Shown here one piece after another: positions 4,633-5,369 of a stretch of DNA of 5,369 nt (position 1 is the first letter of the stretch; each line of letters starts with the position of its first letter). Below the pieces are notes generated by a model. The model was given only the letters and a program-made list of their open reading frames with translations. It searched no databases and was not told where the DNA came from. The translations under genes and the position numbers were made by a program. Source of the stretch: Bacillota bacterium (GTDB lineage Bacteria > Bacillota > Clostridia > Christensenellales > Aristaeellaceae); the NCBI GenBank assembly GCA_023392515.1, contig JAEVYX010000066.1, positions 1 through 5,369 on the forward strand, in the 5' to 3' direction.

Positions 4633-5369
4633 TTATGCTTCCTTTTGCAGATCTTTAAGCTTTTGAGCCTGCTCTTCCATACGCAGCGCATCAATGATTT
4701 CGTCCATGTCCCCATCCACAATGGCATCGATGCGGTACAGTGTCAGCCCGATGCGGTGATCCGTCACCCGGCCCTGGGGGAAGTTATAGGTGCGGATACG
4801 CTCACTCCGGTCGCCGGAGCCTATTTGGCCTTTGCGGTTCTGGGCATATTCCGCATCCTTTTCAGACTGCATCTGTTCCAAAAGCCTGGATTTCAAAACC
4901 TTCATGGCTTTTTCCCGGTTCTTGATCTGGCTTTTTTCATCCTGGCAGGTAACCACCAGGCCCGTAGGCAGGTGGGTGATGCGCACAGCGGAGTCCGTGG
5001 TGTTAATACACTGGCCGCCATGCCCGGTGGAGCGGTATACGTCGATGCGCAAATCCCCCGGGGCAATATTCACTTCCACATCCTCCGCCTCCGGAAGCAC
5101 CGCCACCGTGCAGGCACTGGTGTGGATGCGCCCGCTGGACTCGGTTGCCGGCACACGCTGAACCCTGTGCACGCCGCTTTCAAACTTCAAGCGGCTGAAA
5201 GCGCCGTTTCCGTAAATCGAGAATACCGCTTCCTTTACTCCACCCAGTTCCGTCATGTTGGTGGCAATCGGCTCCACCCGCCAGTTGTGGCGCTCGGCAT
5301 ACCGGGCGTACATTCTAAGCAGGTCGGCAGCAAACAAGCTGGCTTCCTCGCCGCCAACGCCGCCCCGTA
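4633..5369 (-). CDS. prfA: Peptide chain release factor 1 (5' end off the window)
   Basis: The visible 244 residues are the C-terminal two thirds of RF1, which recognises UAA and UAG and triggers peptide release on the ribosome. The frame is open to the window edge, starting in the conserved GGVGGEEASLFAADL stretch. In fragment numbering the stop-codon-reading tripeptide PAT is at 73-75, within HRVQRVPATESSGRIHTS, which identifies RF1 rather than RF2 (SPF). The catalytic GGQ is at 117-119, followed by NTTDSAVRITHLPTG, and GSGDRSERIRTYNFPQGRVTDHR is at 183-205. The residue after GGQ is Cys where many RF1 proteins have His. About 115 N-terminal residues should lie outside. The glutamine of GGQ is normally methylated by PrmC; prmC does not follow here and may lie upstream. 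The gene ends 106 bases before the ZIP start. Confidence 0.97.
   Translation of the reverse strand, partial: RGGVGGEEASLFAADLLRMYARYAERHNWRVEPIATNMTELGGVKEAVFSIYGNGAFSRLKFESGVHRVQRVPATESSGRIHTSACTVAVLPEAEDVEVNIAPGDLRIDVYRSTGHGGQCINTTDSAVRITHLPTGLVVTCQDEKSQIKNREKAMKVLKSRLLEQMQSEKDAEYAQNRKGQIGSGDRSERIRTYNFPQGRVTDHRIGLTLYRIDAIVDGDMDEIIDALRMEEQAQKLKDLQKEA

Overview
The window looks like chromosomal core DNA from a low-to-mid-GC Firmicute, most likely one of the Clostridia (inference). The supports are an L13-type ribosomal leader RNA, strong AAGGAGG Shine-Dalgarno sites with a TTG start, and the prfA / ZIP / Sua5 / low-molecular-weight phosphatase neighbourhood familiar from clostridial and bacillar genomes. 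All eight genes lie on the minus strand, so the biological reading order runs from high to low coordinates. I see no mobile element, CRISPR array, tRNA or rRNA.

Right part (5369 to about 2290): a 5'-truncated prfA (release factor 1) is followed by a gap with an extended -10 promoter. Then come three closely spaced genes that look like one operon: a ZIP-family metal transporter, the Sua5/YwlC threonylcarbamoyl-AMP synthase, and a YwlE-like phosphatase. RF1 and Sua5 both serve decoding fidelity, the first at stop codons and the second through t6A in ANN-decoding tRNAs. The phosphatase carries the Thr that marks protein-arginine phosphatases.

Middle (about 2290 to 1150): a 240-base gap holds a clear sigma-A-type promoter and a leader RNA matching the L13 leader. 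It is followed by rplM (uL13, probably starting at TTG) and rpsI (uS9), and closed by a textbook Rho-independent terminator. This is a self-contained two-gene ribosomal protein operon, probably autoregulated by L13.

Left part (about 1105 to 1): a separately regulated accessory operon encodes a MarR-family repressor, a pyridoxamine-phosphate-oxidase-like split-barrel protein and a flavin-reductase-like split-barrel protein that runs off the window. The three genes overlap end to start. A perfect 9-3-9 inverted repeat sits over the spacer and -10 of the operon's promoter, the arrangement expected for MarR autorepression. The MarR protein has no cysteine, so it is unlikely to sense oxidants through a thiol. 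This operon is the least ordinary part of the window; the rest is conserved housekeeping, and I found no convincing undescribed system.
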